Origin: Metabacillus sp. B2-18
Lineage (GTDB): Bacteria; Bacillota; Bacilli; Bacillales; Bacillaceae
NCBI RefSeq assembly: GCF_021117275.1
Contig: NZ_CP088245.1
Span: 3,757,501-3,821,500, forward strand
DNA length: 64,000 bases
Direction of reading: 5' to 3'
The position numbers were made by a program, and so were the translations under genes. This document shows, piece after piece, positions 1 to 8,774 of the stretch; the stretch's first letter is position 1, and the number at the start of each line of letters is the position of its first letter. The notes beneath the pieces were generated by a model that was not told the DNA's origin, did not search any database, and was given only the letters and a program-made list of their open reading frames with translations.

Positions 1-2
1 GA

Positions 3-2342
3 AAAGCAAAAGAAATTCTGTTAGCTTTACGACTAGAAAAATTCTTTGAGAAAGATGAAATCATTGAAGCTTATTTAAATGTAGCAGATTTTGGTCGTAA
101 TTCAAATGGAAAAAATATTGCAGGTGTTCAAGCAGCTGCCAAAGGAATATTTGGTGTTGAAGCAAAAGATTTAAGTATTCCACAAGCTGCATTTATTGCT
201 GGATTACCACAAAGTCCATTCGGATATACACCATTCTCAAATGATGGCGGGGCAGTAAAGAACAGTCTTGAGCCTGGTATTAATCGAATGAAAACTGTAC
301 TAAGCCGTATGTATACTGGTGGCTTTATTACGAAAGAAGAATATGAAGAGGCACTTACGTATGACATCCGCGCTAACTTAACACAAAAGAAACCATCTTC
401 TATTGAACGCTACCCATATTTAACATATGAGGTTGAAGACCGTGCAATTGACATCATTATGCTCAAACTTGCAGAAAAAGATGGATATACAGAAGAAGAA
501 ATTAAAAAAGATGATGACTTACAGGCACAATATCGTTCTTTAGCAGATAAGGACCTTAGACAACAAGGATATCGAATTCACACAACAATTAACAAAGAGA
601 TTTACGATAAAATGCAAGAAGTGGTTGATGAATATGGGTATTACGGCAGTGATAAGCCTGAAAAGGTAAAAGATCCGGATACTGGAGAAACCATTACTGT
701 GCAAGAACCTGTTGAGGTTGGTGGTGTTTTAATTGAAAATACTACTGGAAAAATCATCAGTTTTGTTGGTGGGCGTGACTTTAATCGAGAAAATCTAAAT
801 CATGCAACTGATGCCCTGCGTCCAAATGGTTCAACGATGAAGCCATTGCTCGTTTATGCTCCTTCTATGGAGCTTGGTAAATCTCAACCTGGGACAGTTA
901 TTGCCGATGTTCCAATGACTGGTTCGTGGAAACCAAAGAACTACGGTGGAGGCTATCATGGCTTAACTAGTGCTAGAACAGCATTAAAATATTCTTACAA
1001 CGTTCCAGCTGCTAAAACCTACATGGAGATTATGAATCAAAATCCAGTTTCTTACTTGGAAAAGATGGGCTTTAGTACGCTAACTGAAGAAGATTACGGA
1101 ATTGCTTCACTTAGTCTTGGAGCTATGACAAAAGGTGTAACCGTTGAGGAAAATGTTAATGCCTATGGAACCTTTGCTAATCAAGGTAAATTTGTTGATG
1201 CTTATTTAATCGAAAAAATTGAAGCAAGTAATGGTGACATTATTTTTCAACATGAAAAAGTGGAAAACGAAGTATTTTCAGCCCAAACTGCCTATCTTAC
1301 TCTTGATATGATGCGTGATGTTATTAGAAGCGGTACAGCTGCTTCACTAAATAGTTATCTTTCATTCAGTGCGGATTGGGCAGGAAAAACAGGAACCGGT
1401 CAAGATTATAGAGATGCATGGTTTGTTGCTACAAATCCAAATGTATCGTTTGGAACTTGGATTGGTTATGATACACCAAAACCACTGGAGCAAAATTATA
1501 AAGGAATGTCATATAGCAAAAGAAACATTCTATTATGGGCAAAACTGATGAATGTTGCTTATGAAGTAAATCCAGAACTAGTTGCACCGAAAAATCGATT
1601 TGAAATGCCAGGTGGAATTGTTAGACGTTCTTACTGTGCTCTAACCGGTAAGCTACCTTCAGCTTTATGTCGAGATGCTGGTCTTGTTACAACAGATCTT
1701 TTCAATGCAAAATATGTTCCAACTACAGTTGATGACAGCTTAACGAGAGGTAAATATGTGTTTGTTAAAGACCGGGCTTATAAAGTTCCTTCAACAGCTC
1801 CTTCTGAGTTTGTTCAAGAAGGTGTTATGTTAAAGAAAGAAATTCTTGATAAACACAATATTAGTAATGTTAGTGATCTCAAACGACTGTTACCTAACAC
1901 TGTGAAATGGGGTAATTTAGTTGTAACTGAGGGAAAAGAAATTACCGATAATGGTGCATCCCCTAGCCAAGTAAGTGGGGTATCAGCAAGTGGAACGAGA
2001 ATTAGTTGGAGAGCAAATGGAGACAACGACATCCTTGGATACCGTGTCTACGCTGCAGCTAATTTTTCAACGAACTTTAAAAAGGTTGCAAGTGTTCCAG
2101 CTTCAAATTCATTATCTGTAACCGTTAGTAGCAATCCTGCTGCTTATTATGTAGTGGCAGTTGACGTAGCTGGCAATGAATCAGTGCCATCAAGCATAGT
2201 GAAAATTGGGGAATATGCTGAGGAAAAACCAAAGGTAGAACCCCCTCCTAAGCCAGAGGAACCAAATGAAGAAACACAACCTGCTGAACAAACAGAAGGA
2301 GAGCCAGAAACTCCCTCTCCTTCTGAACCAGCAACAGAATAA
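3..2342 (+). CDS. Class A penicillin-binding protein (transglycosylase/transpeptidase), 5'-truncated by window edge
   Basis: This bifunctional peptidoglycan synthase polymerises glycan strands and cross-links peptides outside the membrane. The reading frame is open from the first bases, so the true start lies upstream. The first ~90 residues carry the end of a GT51 transglycosylase domain (the EAYLNVADFG and GVQAAAKGIFG stretches). The transpeptidase domain follows with all three catalytic motifs: STMK (831-842), SYN (993-1001) and KTG (1386-1394). A fibronectin type III-like domain follows (about 1950-2210), then a Pro/Glu/Thr-rich tail to the stop, a layout known from several Bacillus class A PBPs. 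It is convergent with acsA and shares a bidirectional terminator. Family assignment is firm; which PBP (pbpF/pbpG/other) is not clear. The first in-frame ATG at 288 is internal, not a start. Confidence 0.93.
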   Translation, partial: KAKEILLALRLEKFFEKDEIIEAYLNVADFGRNSNGKNIAGVQAAAKGIFGVEAKDLSIPQAAFIAGLPQSPFGYTPFSNDGGAVKNSLEPGINRMKTVLSRMYTGGFITKEEYEEALTYDIRANLTQKKPSSIERYPYLTYEVEDRAIDIIMLKLAEKDGYTEEEIKKDDDLQAQYRSLADKDLRQQGYRIHTTINKEIYDKMQEVVDEYGYYGSDKPEKVKDPDTGETITVQEPVEVGGVLIENTTGKIISFVGGRDFNRENLNHATDALRPNGSTMKPLLVYAPSMELGKSQPGTVIADVPMTGSWKPKNYGGGYHGLTSARTALKYSYNVPAAKTYMEIMNQNPVSYLEKMGFSTLTEEDYGIASLSLGAMTKGVTVEENVNAYGTFANQGKFVDAYLIEKIEASNGDIIFQHEKVENEVFSAQTAYLTLDMMRDVIRSGTAASLNSYLSFSADWAGKTGTGQDYRDAWFVATNPNVSFGTWIGYDTPKPLEQNYKGMSYSKRNILLWAKLMNVAYEVNPELVAPKNRFEMPGGIVRRSYCALTGKLPSALCRDAGLVTTDLFNAKYVPTTVDDSLTRGKYVFVKDRAYKVPSTAPSEFVQEGVMLKKEILDKHNISNVSDLKRLLPNTVKWGNLVVTEGKEITDNGASPSQVSGVSASGTRISWRANGDNDILGYRVYAAANFSTNFKKVASVPASNSLSVTVSSNPAAYYVVAVDVAGNESVPSSIVKIGEYAEEKPKVEPPPKPEEPNEETQPAEQTEGEPETPSPSEPATE

Positions 2343-2376
2343 AAAAGAGCTGTTCAAATTTGAACAGCTCTTTTTT
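2343..2376. terminator. Bidirectional rho-independent terminator, PBP/acsA
   Basis: A perfect 16-bp inverted repeat (AAAAGAGCTGTTCAAA and its complement) with A and T tracts on both sides lies directly between the two convergent stop codons. Confidence 0.9.
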
Positions 2377-2377
2377 A

Positions 2378-4090
2378 TTAATCTTCCATTGTTGATAAAT
2401 CACCTGTAGGTAAATCTAGCTCCCAAGCCTTTAACACACGGCGCATAATTTTTCCGCTTCGTGTTTTAGGAAGTTTATCACGGAAATCTATTTCACGTGG
2501 AGCAGCATGTGCTGCTAACCCTTTTTTCACAAACGTGCGGATTTCTTCCTTTAATTCATCAGTAGGCTCATATCCTTCACGAAGTGCGACGAATGCTTTA
2601 ATAATTTCTCCTCTAACAGGATCAGGTTTACCAATAACACCTGCTTCAGCAATTGCAGGATGCTCAACCAGCTTACTTTCAACCTCAAACGGTCCTACAC
2701 GTTCACCTGAAGTCATAATAACATCATCTATACGGCCTTGGAACCAGAAGTATCCATCTTCATCCATATAAGCAGAGTCCCCAGAAACGTACCAGTCACC
2801 AGGCATAAAATAAGATTCAAATTTCTCCTGATTATTCCAAATTGTATGCATCATTGAAGGCCAGCCTTTTTTAATAGCTAAGTTCCCCATTCGATAAGGT
2901 GGTAATTCATTACCTTGATCATCAACAATTGCAGCTTCTACACCAGGAATTGGTTTACCCATAGAACCAGGCTTTATTTCCATACATGGATAATTGCAAA
3001 TTAGTTGTGCCCCAGTTTCTGTCATCCACCATGTATCATGTATACGGTTGTTGAATACCTTTACACCCCAACGAACTACTTCAGGGTTTAATGGTTCACC
3101 TACACTTAAAACATGTCTCAATGTGCTTGTGTTAAATTGTTTAACAAGTTCATCTCCAGCTCCCATCAACATTCTAAAAGCTGTTGGTGCACTATACCAA
3201 ACAGTAACTCCATAATCCTCAATCGTTTGATACCATGACTCTGGTTTAAATCTTCCACCAACAATAACATTAGTTGCCCCGGATAACCATGGTCCGAAGA
3301 TTCCGTAAACTGTTCCAGTTACCCAGCCTGGATCTGCTGTGCACCAGTATACATCATCCTCTTTTAAATCTAATACCCATTGCGCCGTTTGGTAATGCTG
3401 CACCATCGCCCCATGGACGTGCAGAACACCTTTTGGTTTACCAGTTGAACCAGACGTATAGTGAAGCAGTAACCCATCTGTTTTTTCCATCCATTCAATT
3501 TCTAATTCCTTACTTGCTGTTTTCATCTCAGTTAGTAAATCTATATGAGAGTCGTCTACTGTTTCCCCAACAACAACAACATGCTTTAAGGACGGTAGTT
3601 CATTTACAGGAACTCTATTAAGTAACTCAGGAGTTGTAACAATTACTTTTGCATCACTATCTTCTAATCGGTCTCGTACAGCACCTTCCATAAAAGCTTC
3701 GAATAAAGGACCAACAATAGCCCCAAGCTTAATTGCACCTAAAATGACAGAATATAATTCAGGGGTTCTTGGCATAAACACAAAAAGGCGGTCACCTTTT
3801 ACAACATCAGCTTTATCCTTTAAGACGTTCGCAGCTTTATTTGAAAGCTCTTTTAATTCTTTAAATGTATATTTCTCATCTCGTTCAGGGTCGCGATAAT
3901 AAAGAGCTACTTTATTTTTTCGGAACGTTTCTACATGCTTATCGATTGCTTCATATGCAGCATTAACACGGCCTGTTTCAGCCCAGGTAAAATTCTTTTC
4001 AACTTCTGACCAATCAAATGAGTTATACGTTGTATCATAGTCTGTTAAATTATAATTCCCCTTCGTTACTGGCAACGCTTCCAATTTCAT
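2378..4090 (-). CDS. acsA: Acetyl-CoA synthetase (AMP-forming)
   Basis: It activates acetate to acetyl-CoA through acetyl-AMP, letting the cell re-use excreted acetate. The 570 residues match the B. subtilis AcsA length (572). The AMP-binding signature YTSGSTGKPKG lies near residue 211, and the C-terminal PKTRSGKIMRR motif contains the lysine acetylated by AcuA and released by AcuC in B. subtilis. The ATG is preceded by a GGGGGAG ribosome site. The gene is divergent from acuABC, with a sigma-A promoter and a cre site in the gap, so repression by CcpA is expected, as known in B. subtilis. A divergent pair with its own modifying enzymes makes the assignment very secure. Confidence 0.97.
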   Translation of the reverse strand: MKLEALPVTKGNYNLTDYDTTYNSFDWSEVEKNFTWAETGRVNAAYEAIDKHVETFRKNKVALYYRDPERDEKYTFKELKELSNKAANVLKDKADVVKGDRLFVFMPRTPELYSVILGAIKLGAIVGPLFEAFMEGAVRDRLEDSDAKVIVTTPELLNRVPVNELPSLKHVVVVGETVDDSHIDLLTEMKTASKELEIEWMEKTDGLLLHYTSGSTGKPKGVLHVHGAMVQHYQTAQWVLDLKEDDVYWCTADPGWVTGTVYGIFGPWLSGATNVIVGGRFKPESWYQTIEDYGVTVWYSAPTAFRMLMGAGDELVKQFNTSTLRHVLSVGEPLNPEVVRWGVKVFNNRIHDTWWMTETGAQLICNYPCMEIKPGSMGKPIPGVEAAIVDDQGNELPPYRMGNLAIKKGWPSMMHTIWNNQEKFESYFMPGDWYVSGDSAYMDEDGYFWFQGRIDDVIMTSGERVGPFEVESKLVEHPAIAEAGVIGKPDPVRGEIIKAFVALREGYEPTDELKEEIRTFVKKGLAAHAAPREIDFRDKLPKTRSGKIMRRVLKAWELDLPTGDLSTMED

Positions 4091-4121
4091 CTTAACTCCC
4101 CCTTATGTAGAATACATATCT

Positions 4122-4150
4122 ATTATATTACAATACTTCATTTTTCACAA
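4122..4150 (-). promoter_or_regulatory. Sigma-A promoter of acsA
   Basis: On the minus strand TTGTGA (4145-4150) is separated by 17 bp from a perfect TATAAT (4122-4127). Transcription would begin near 4115, about 25 bases before the start codon. Confidence 0.7.
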
Positions 4151-4178
4151 TTTTTGAAATTTATATAATTTATTATCT

Positions 4179-4192
4179 TGTAAACGCTTAAA
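4179..4192. promoter_or_regulatory. cre site (CcpA operator) between acsA and acuA
   Basis: TGTAAACGCTTAAA matches the cre consensus TGWAANCGNTNWCA at every position but one. It lies about 30 bp upstream of the acsA -35 box. Both acsA and acuABC are CcpA-repressed in B. subtilis, and ccpA itself is encoded 4 kb away here. Confidence 0.75.
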
Positions 4193-4497
4193 TTTTTAAC
4201 TTAATCTAGTATAATAGATAGTAGACATATGAAATCAAACTGACAAACTATAATAAATTGTAAAAATTAGCCACCTTCAACTTGAATATAACGTATATTG
4301 AAAATACTTTGCAAGGCTTTTTTCTTTCCTGTTCAATATGATACGATTTTTTCTAAGACAAAATCCAAAATGGTTTGTTATGTTTTATTTACCTATAAGA
4401 TGTGAAAAAGACACAAATAATCTGAAATACACGTACTAGTCTATAATCAAGTTTGGATTTGGGAAGATTATGCCTTTGAATACCTATTTTAAGAACA

Positions 4498-4630
4498 ATA
4501 GTGGAATGAAGCGGAAGACACTTGACTCCTGCGGGAGGTAGAGGAAAGGCTGAGACCCCGCAGGCGAAGCCGAGGAGGCTCAGCTTCCTCCCCGCGGAAA
4601 GCAAGTGTCTGGAGCGCAATGGAACGAACC
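4498..4630 (-). repeat. 133-bp long-hairpin repeat, copy A
   Basis: It is nearly identical, in inverse orientation, to the elements at 23166-23297 and 48044-48176. Paired arms include GACACTTG/CAAGTGTC (4517-4524 with 4602-4609), GCGGG/CCCGC and GCTGAG/CTCAGC. It is much more GC-rich than its surroundings. The minus-strand label refers to the orientation starting GGTTCGTTCC. Confidence 0.9.
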
Positions 4631-4786
4631 AATTTTTACAACTACTGTTTTAAAAATTAACAAGGTATGCCAAATAATAGACTTTTATTAAAATCACTTT
4701 TTGAAAATTTAATTTCACATTGTTATTTCTAAAAATCTGTGAATCAACTGAAGAACAATTCTATTACAATTAAGGGCGGTGACCTA

Positions 4787-5419
4787 ATGAATCATCCTAA
4801 GACATATAATGCAAAAGAATTAAAAACACCGATCGGTAGTATTTTTATTGAAGGGCCAATTCTACCTGATAAGCTTGCAGGCTATGAATTTCATGAAGGA
4901 TTAGTAGCCTTTCGTCAGCCTAAACAACAACAAAAAGCATTGGTGGAAATCGCAGGATTACCTGAAGGAAGAATTATTATAGCTAGACACCGTGAAGTTA
5001 TCATTGGATATGTTACATACCTTTACCCTGACCCACTTGAAAGATGGTCTGAAGGAAATATGGAGGAATTAATAGAATTAGGGGCAATTGAAGTTGCTCC
5101 TGAATTCCGCGGTTATTCAGTAGGAAAAAATCTCCTAAGAGTTTCAATGATGGATGATGCAATGGAAGATTACATTATCATTACAACAGAGTACTATTGG
5201 CATTGGGACTTAAAAGGATCTGGATTAAATGTATGGGAATATCGAAAAGTAATGGAAAAAATGATGAATGCTGGTGGTTTAGAATGGTACGCTACAGATG
5301 AACCTGAAATAAGTTCCCACCCAGCAAATTGCCTTATGGCTAGAATAGGAAAAAGAATCCATTCTGAATCTGTTCAGAAGTTTGATCAGCTGCGGTTTAA
5401 AAACCGTTTCATGTATTGA
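4787..5419 (+). CDS. acuA: Protein acetyltransferase AcuA (GNAT)
   Basis: AcuA acetylates the catalytic lysine of acetyl-CoA synthetase and switches it off. The product is 210 residues from the ATG at 4787, the same length as in B. subtilis. A GTG at 4739 would add 16 residues but has no ribosome site, whereas AAGGGCGGTGA precedes 4787. A GNAT acetyl-CoA loop (FRGYSVGKNLL) lies around residues 107-118. It is the first gene of acuABC, divergent from its target acsA. Assignment rests on sequence and context together. Confidence 0.93.
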   Translation: MNHPKTYNAKELKTPIGSIFIEGPILPDKLAGYEFHEGLVAFRQPKQQQKALVEIAGLPEGRIIIARHREVIIGYVTYLYPDPLERWSEGNMEELIELGAIEVAPEFRGYSVGKNLLRVSMMDDAMEDYIIITTEYYWHWDLKGSGLNVWEYRKVMEKMMNAGGLEWYATDEPEISSHPANCLMARIGKRIHSESVQKFDQLRFKNRFMY

Positions 5420-5471
5420 TTCATATAGATAAACAGATCGTCGCTAACCTAAACCCTGGGAGGGAAAAACA

Positions 5472-6116
5472 ATGATTGTTAGACAAATCATGAAGCAAGA
5501 CATCATTACCTTACGTTCTGATGATCCTATAAGTCTCGCACTAGCATCAATGAAAAAAAATAAAATACGTCATATTCCAATTGTTAACGAATCTAATCAA
5601 TTGGTTGGGATTGTGACGGAAAGAGATGTTAAAGATGCCAGCCCATCTATTTTCCAGCTGGAGCTAAAAGAGGATTTTTTAAACAAACCTATTAAAAAAA
5701 TTATGTCCACGAATCTTATTACCGCACATCCACTAGACTTTGTTGAAGAAGTTGCAGCCATTTTAATTGATAACAGAATTGGTTGTTTACCAATTCTTCA
5801 GGATCATCAGCTTGTTGGGCTAATTACAGAGTCGGATTTATTATATACATTTGTAAAACTAACGGGTGCTGACCAGCCTGCATCACATATTGAAATAAAG
5901 GTTCCGAATAAAGCTGGAATGTTAGCTGAGGTTGCTTCCATTTTTCTAAAAAGAAAAGCAAATATTGCAAGTGCTCTTATCTATCCTGATACGGACGAAA
6001 AATTTAAAATACTTGTTTTTCGTATTCAAACAATAAATGTCACAATGATCATAAATGACCTAAAAGCTGAAGGATATCAAGTATTATCACCTGATATGTC
6101 GGAGAATGCTAGATGA
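5472..6116 (+). CDS. acuB: CBS-ACT domain protein AcuB
   Basis: The 214-residue protein has two CBS domains (about 1-58 and 75-130) followed by an ACT domain (about 138-210). This suggests binding of adenosine nucleotides and perhaps an amino acid. B. subtilis AcuB has the same architecture; its exact role in acetoin/acetate use is not settled. A good GGGAGG ribosome site precedes the ATG. The gene sits 52 bp after acuA and overlaps acuC by four bases (ATGA), so the two are translationally coupled. Confidence 0.93.
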   Translation: MIVRQIMKQDIITLRSDDPISLALASMKKNKIRHIPIVNESNQLVGIVTERDVKDASPSIFQLELKEDFLNKPIKKIMSTNLITAHPLDFVEEVAAILIDNRIGCLPILQDHQLVGLITESDLLYTFVKLTGADQPASHIEIKVPNKAGMLAEVASIFLKRKANIASALIYPDTDEKFKILVFRIQTINVTMIINDLKAEGYQVLSPDMSENAR

Positions 6117-7270
6117 CAAAGAAAGATACTGTATTTGTCTACTCCCCCCTATTTCAGCAATATAAGTTTCATAATGATCATCCTTTTAATCAATTACGAG
6201 TTGAACTAACTTATGACCTACTAAAAGAGATAAAGGCACTTGATGAAGCAGACCTCGTTACACCTAGAATGGCTACAATAGATGAATTAGCACTTATTCA
6301 TGATCGAAAATATATTAAAGCTGTAGAATTAGCTGGACATGGAAAATTACAGAATGAGGAAGCACTAAACTACGGGATCGGCACAGAAGATACTCCAATC
6401 TTTCCTAACATGCACGAAGCGAGTTCATTACTTGTAGGAGGAACCTTGACTGCTGTTGATTATGTAATGGAAGGGAAAGCAACACATGCAGCAAATTTTG
6501 GTGGAGGTCTACATCATGGTTTTAGAGGAAAAGCATCCGGATTTTGCATTTATAATGATAGCTCTGTAGCCATAAAATATATGCAGGAGAAATATGGTGT
6601 AAAAGTTTTATATATCGATACCGATGCTCATCATGGCGATGGAGTTCAATGGACTTTTTATGATGATCCAAATGTATGTACACTTTCTATCCATGAAACG
6701 GGCAGGTACCTATTCCCTGGAACAGGAAATGTAACAGAACGTGGGGCCGGTAAAGGATATGGCTACTCCTTTAACATTCCTTTAGATGCATTCACAGAGG
6801 ATGAGTCATGGCTTGATGCCTATCGTACCTCTATAGAGGAGGTTGCCGCTTTTTTTAAACCAGATGTTATTCTAACACAAAACGGAGCTGATGCACATTA
6901 TCATGATCCTTTAACACACTTATCGGCTACAATGGCCATTTATCACGAAATTCCTAAAATTGCTCATGAAATTGCCCACAAATATTGCGATGGCCGATGG
7001 ATTGCAGTTGGTGGTGGAGGATATGATATTTGGAGAGTTGTTCCTAGAGCATGGAGCTTAATATGGCTTGAAATGAATCAAAAAAACATACCGGATACCA
7101 TCCCTAAATCATGGATAGATAAATGGCAAAAAAAATCTCCAGTTAAATTACCAGAGCGTTGGTATGATCATGAAGATCTTTATAAGCCGATCCCTAGAAA
7201 AGCAGAAATTGAAGAAAAAAATGCCTTAACAGTTGAAAAAGCACTTTTACCAATTCGACCTAATAAATAA
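6113..7270 (+). CDS. acuC: Protein deacetylase AcuC (histone deacetylase superfamily)
   Basis: AcuC removes the acetyl group that AcuA places on AcsA, reactivating it. The 385-residue product shows class I/II HDAC-type zinc-site motifs: GGGLHHGFRG, then DTDAHHGDG with the Asp and His zinc ligands, then NGADAHYHDP. Length and order agree with B. subtilis AcuC. The ATG overlaps the acuB stop and is preceded by GGAG. It ends the acuABC operon before a terminator. In B. subtilis the sodium stator genes motPS follow; they are absent here and ccpA comes next. Confidence 0.95.
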   Translation: MTKKDTVFVYSPLFQQYKFHNDHPFNQLRVELTYDLLKEIKALDEADLVTPRMATIDELALIHDRKYIKAVELAGHGKLQNEEALNYGIGTEDTPIFPNMHEASSLLVGGTLTAVDYVMEGKATHAANFGGGLHHGFRGKASGFCIYNDSSVAIKYMQEKYGVKVLYIDTDAHHGDGVQWTFYDDPNVCTLSIHETGRYLFPGTGNVTERGAGKGYGYSFNIPLDAFTEDESWLDAYRTSIEEVAAFFKPDVILTQNGADAHYHDPLTHLSATMAIYHEIPKIAHEIAHKYCDGRWIAVGGGGYDIWRVVPRAWSLIWLEMNQKNIPDTIPKSWIDKWQKKSPVKLPERWYDHEDLYKPIPRKAEIEEKNALTVEKALLPIRPNK

Positions 7271-7324
7271 TTTTATGATTTTGATTAAAATAGAAACACA
7301 CTAAACTCCTTTATTATATAACAA

Positions 7325-7354
7325 AACGAGCAAATCAAAGGTTTGCTCGTTTCA
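7325..7354. terminator. Terminator between acuC and ccpA
   Basis: AACGAGCAAA pairs with TTTGCTCGTT over a seven-base loop, followed by TTTC. The flanking genes are convergent, so it may serve both. Confidence 0.75.
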
Positions 7355-7366
7355 TTGTTTATTCCA

Positions 7367-8368
7367 TTATTTAGTTGATTGTCTATACTCAATTCGATGT
7401 GGCAGCTCTACAATATGATTTTCTACTTCTTCTTTATTCATATATTTTGTTAATAAACGCATAGCAACTGCTCCGATGTCATAAGTCGGTTGAACAACAG
7501 TTGTTAACTGTGGTCGTACCATTGTTGCAAGTCTTGTGTTATCGAAACCAACTATTTCAAAATCTTCAGGAATTGAATATTGACGGTCTTGTGCACCATG
7601 AATAACTCCTAGTGCCATTTCATCTGTACCAACGAAAATTGCTGTTGGTTTTTCCTGTAATTCATCAATCTTATCAAAAGCTTCAATTCCAGAATCGTAT
7701 GTGTAATCACCTTCGACAACTAATTCTTCATCAAAAGGAAGTCCTGCCTCTTCTAAGGCACGTTTATACCCAACTGATTTTTTCAAGCGGTTAACAGGCT
7801 CTTCTGCTGGTCCTTCAACATATGCGATTCTTTTATGTCCCTTCTCAATTAACATAGAAATAACATCATATGCTGCCTGCTCGTAATTGATATTAACCGA
7901 AGGTGTTGTTCCTGTTAAATCAACAGATGCAGCTAAAACAATTGGTACGGGAGAACGTTTAAATTGTTCAACTAACTCTTCTGTTACATTTCCACTCATG
8001 AACACAATTCCGTCCACTTGTTTCCCTAACATTGTATTTAACAGATGTAATTCCTTATCTTTATTTTGATCAGAATTACTTAATATAATATTGTACTTGT
8101 ACATCGTAGCTATATCTTCAATTCCACGGGCTAATTCTGAATAGAAAATACTTGAGATATCCGGGATAATGACTCCTACAGTTGTGGTTTTCTTACTAGC
8201 CAATCCTCTAGCAACTGCATTTGGGCGGTACCCTAATCGCTCAATAGCATCTAAAACTTTTTTTCTTGTTGTTGGTTTAACATTGGGATTTCCGTTTACT
8301 ACACGAGAAACAGTTGCCATTGAAACATTTGCTTCACGAGCAACATCATATATTGTAACACTTGACAT
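7367..8368 (-). CDS. ccpA: Catabolite control protein A (LacI family)
   Basis: CcpA is the global carbon-catabolite regulator that binds cre sites with HPr-Ser46-P. The N-terminal helix-turn-helix ([19 protein letters not shown]) and the hinge ([11 protein letters not shown]) are textbook, followed by a periplasmic-binding-protein-like core. Starting at the ATG at 8368 gives 333 residues, as in B. subtilis (334). A GTG nine bases upstream overlaps the AAGGAG ribosome site and is rejected. It is monocistronic, downstream of aroA on the same strand, with a likely promoter (ATTACA, 17 bp, CATAAT) in the upstream gap. Confidence 0.98.
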   Translation of the reverse strand: MSSVTIYDVAREANVSMATVSRVVNGNPNVKPTTRKKVLDAIERLGYRPNAVARGLASKKTTTVGVIIPDISSIFYSELARGIEDIATMYKYNIILSNSDQNKDKELHLLNTMLGKQVDGIVFMSGNVTEELVEQFKRSPVPIVLAASVDLTGTTPSVNINYEQAAYDVISMLIEKGHKRIAYVEGPAEEPVNRLKKSVGYKRALEEAGLPFDEELVVEGDYTYDSGIEAFDKIDELQEKPTAIFVGTDEMALGVIHGAQDRQYSIPEDFEIVGFDNTRLATMVRPQLTTVVQPTYDIGAVAMRLLTKYMNKEEVENHIVELPHRIEYRQSTK

Positions 8369-8774
8369 GATCAACACTCCTTCAAATACATACGAAATAT
8401 ATATTTACTATTTTCATTACGTTCATTATGATACTTTGACTTTGCTATGTAATAAGCTGTAACCTCTTGTCGTATCTAAGTACTTTATCCCGTTCTATGT
8501 ACCTTATCATACGATACTCTGAAAACGTCTGCAATCTATTTCATCGCATTTTTACGTTGTTGTCACATATTTGTTCGTTTTTTCACATATATACGAATTT
8601 AAAAACAAGAATACTGTCATTTTCATCCTCTTCTATTTACATTTTTACCTGTAAATCAATTTTTATGAATAAAAATAGAAATAAAGAGAGGCTGACATAA
8701 GTAGAAACTTTTAACTACATTAAGTAGCTTTAACAAGTTCCCGCTTTTAGTCAGCCTCTTCAATAGATTGTTTC
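8369..8774. other. Intergenic region upstream of ccpA
   Basis: It contains a plausible minus-strand ccpA promoter (ATTACA-17-CATAAT) and the aroA terminator hairpin at 8687-8759. The middle part is AT-rich with short plus-strand open frames that lack ribosome sites. I see no further gene. Confidence 0.5.
8687..8759 (-). terminator. Long-loop hairpin downstream of aroA
   Basis: AGAGGCTGAC pairs perfectly with GTCAGCCTCT across an unusually long, ~53-base loop. On the minus strand it is followed by CTCTTTATTT. It lies 15 bases after the aroA stop. The long loop makes it atypical for a simple terminator. Confidence 0.6.

Larger units (their letters stand above)
4091..4786. other. acsA-acuA divergent intergenic region
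   Basis: It holds the acsA promoter (4122-4150), the cre site (4179-4192) and a TATAAT on the plus strand (4210-4215) with no convincing -35, possibly the acuABC promoter under the cre site. It also holds one copy of the 133-bp hairpin repeat (4498-4630). If acuABC starts near 4220 its mRNA would carry the folded repeat in a ~570-base leader. I see no gene here; the short reading frame across the repeat is not coding. Confidence 0.6.

Noticed and set aside
3274..3621. 115-codon plus-strand frame within acsA
   Set aside because: It lies wholly antisense to a well-supported gene, has no ribosome site and shows no protein-like pattern.
4389..4619. 76-codon minus-strand frame in the acsA-acuA gap
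   Set aside because: It crosses the hairpin repeat, and the same repeat elsewhere gives unrelated frames. No ribosome site.
4739..4786. GTG start of acuA at 4739
   Set aside because: No ribosome site; the ATG at 4787 has AAGGGCGGTGA and gives the known family length.
8467..8700. 77-codon plus-strand frame between ccpA and aroA
   Set aside because: No ribosome site, AT-rich low-complexity translation, and it runs into the aroA hairpin.
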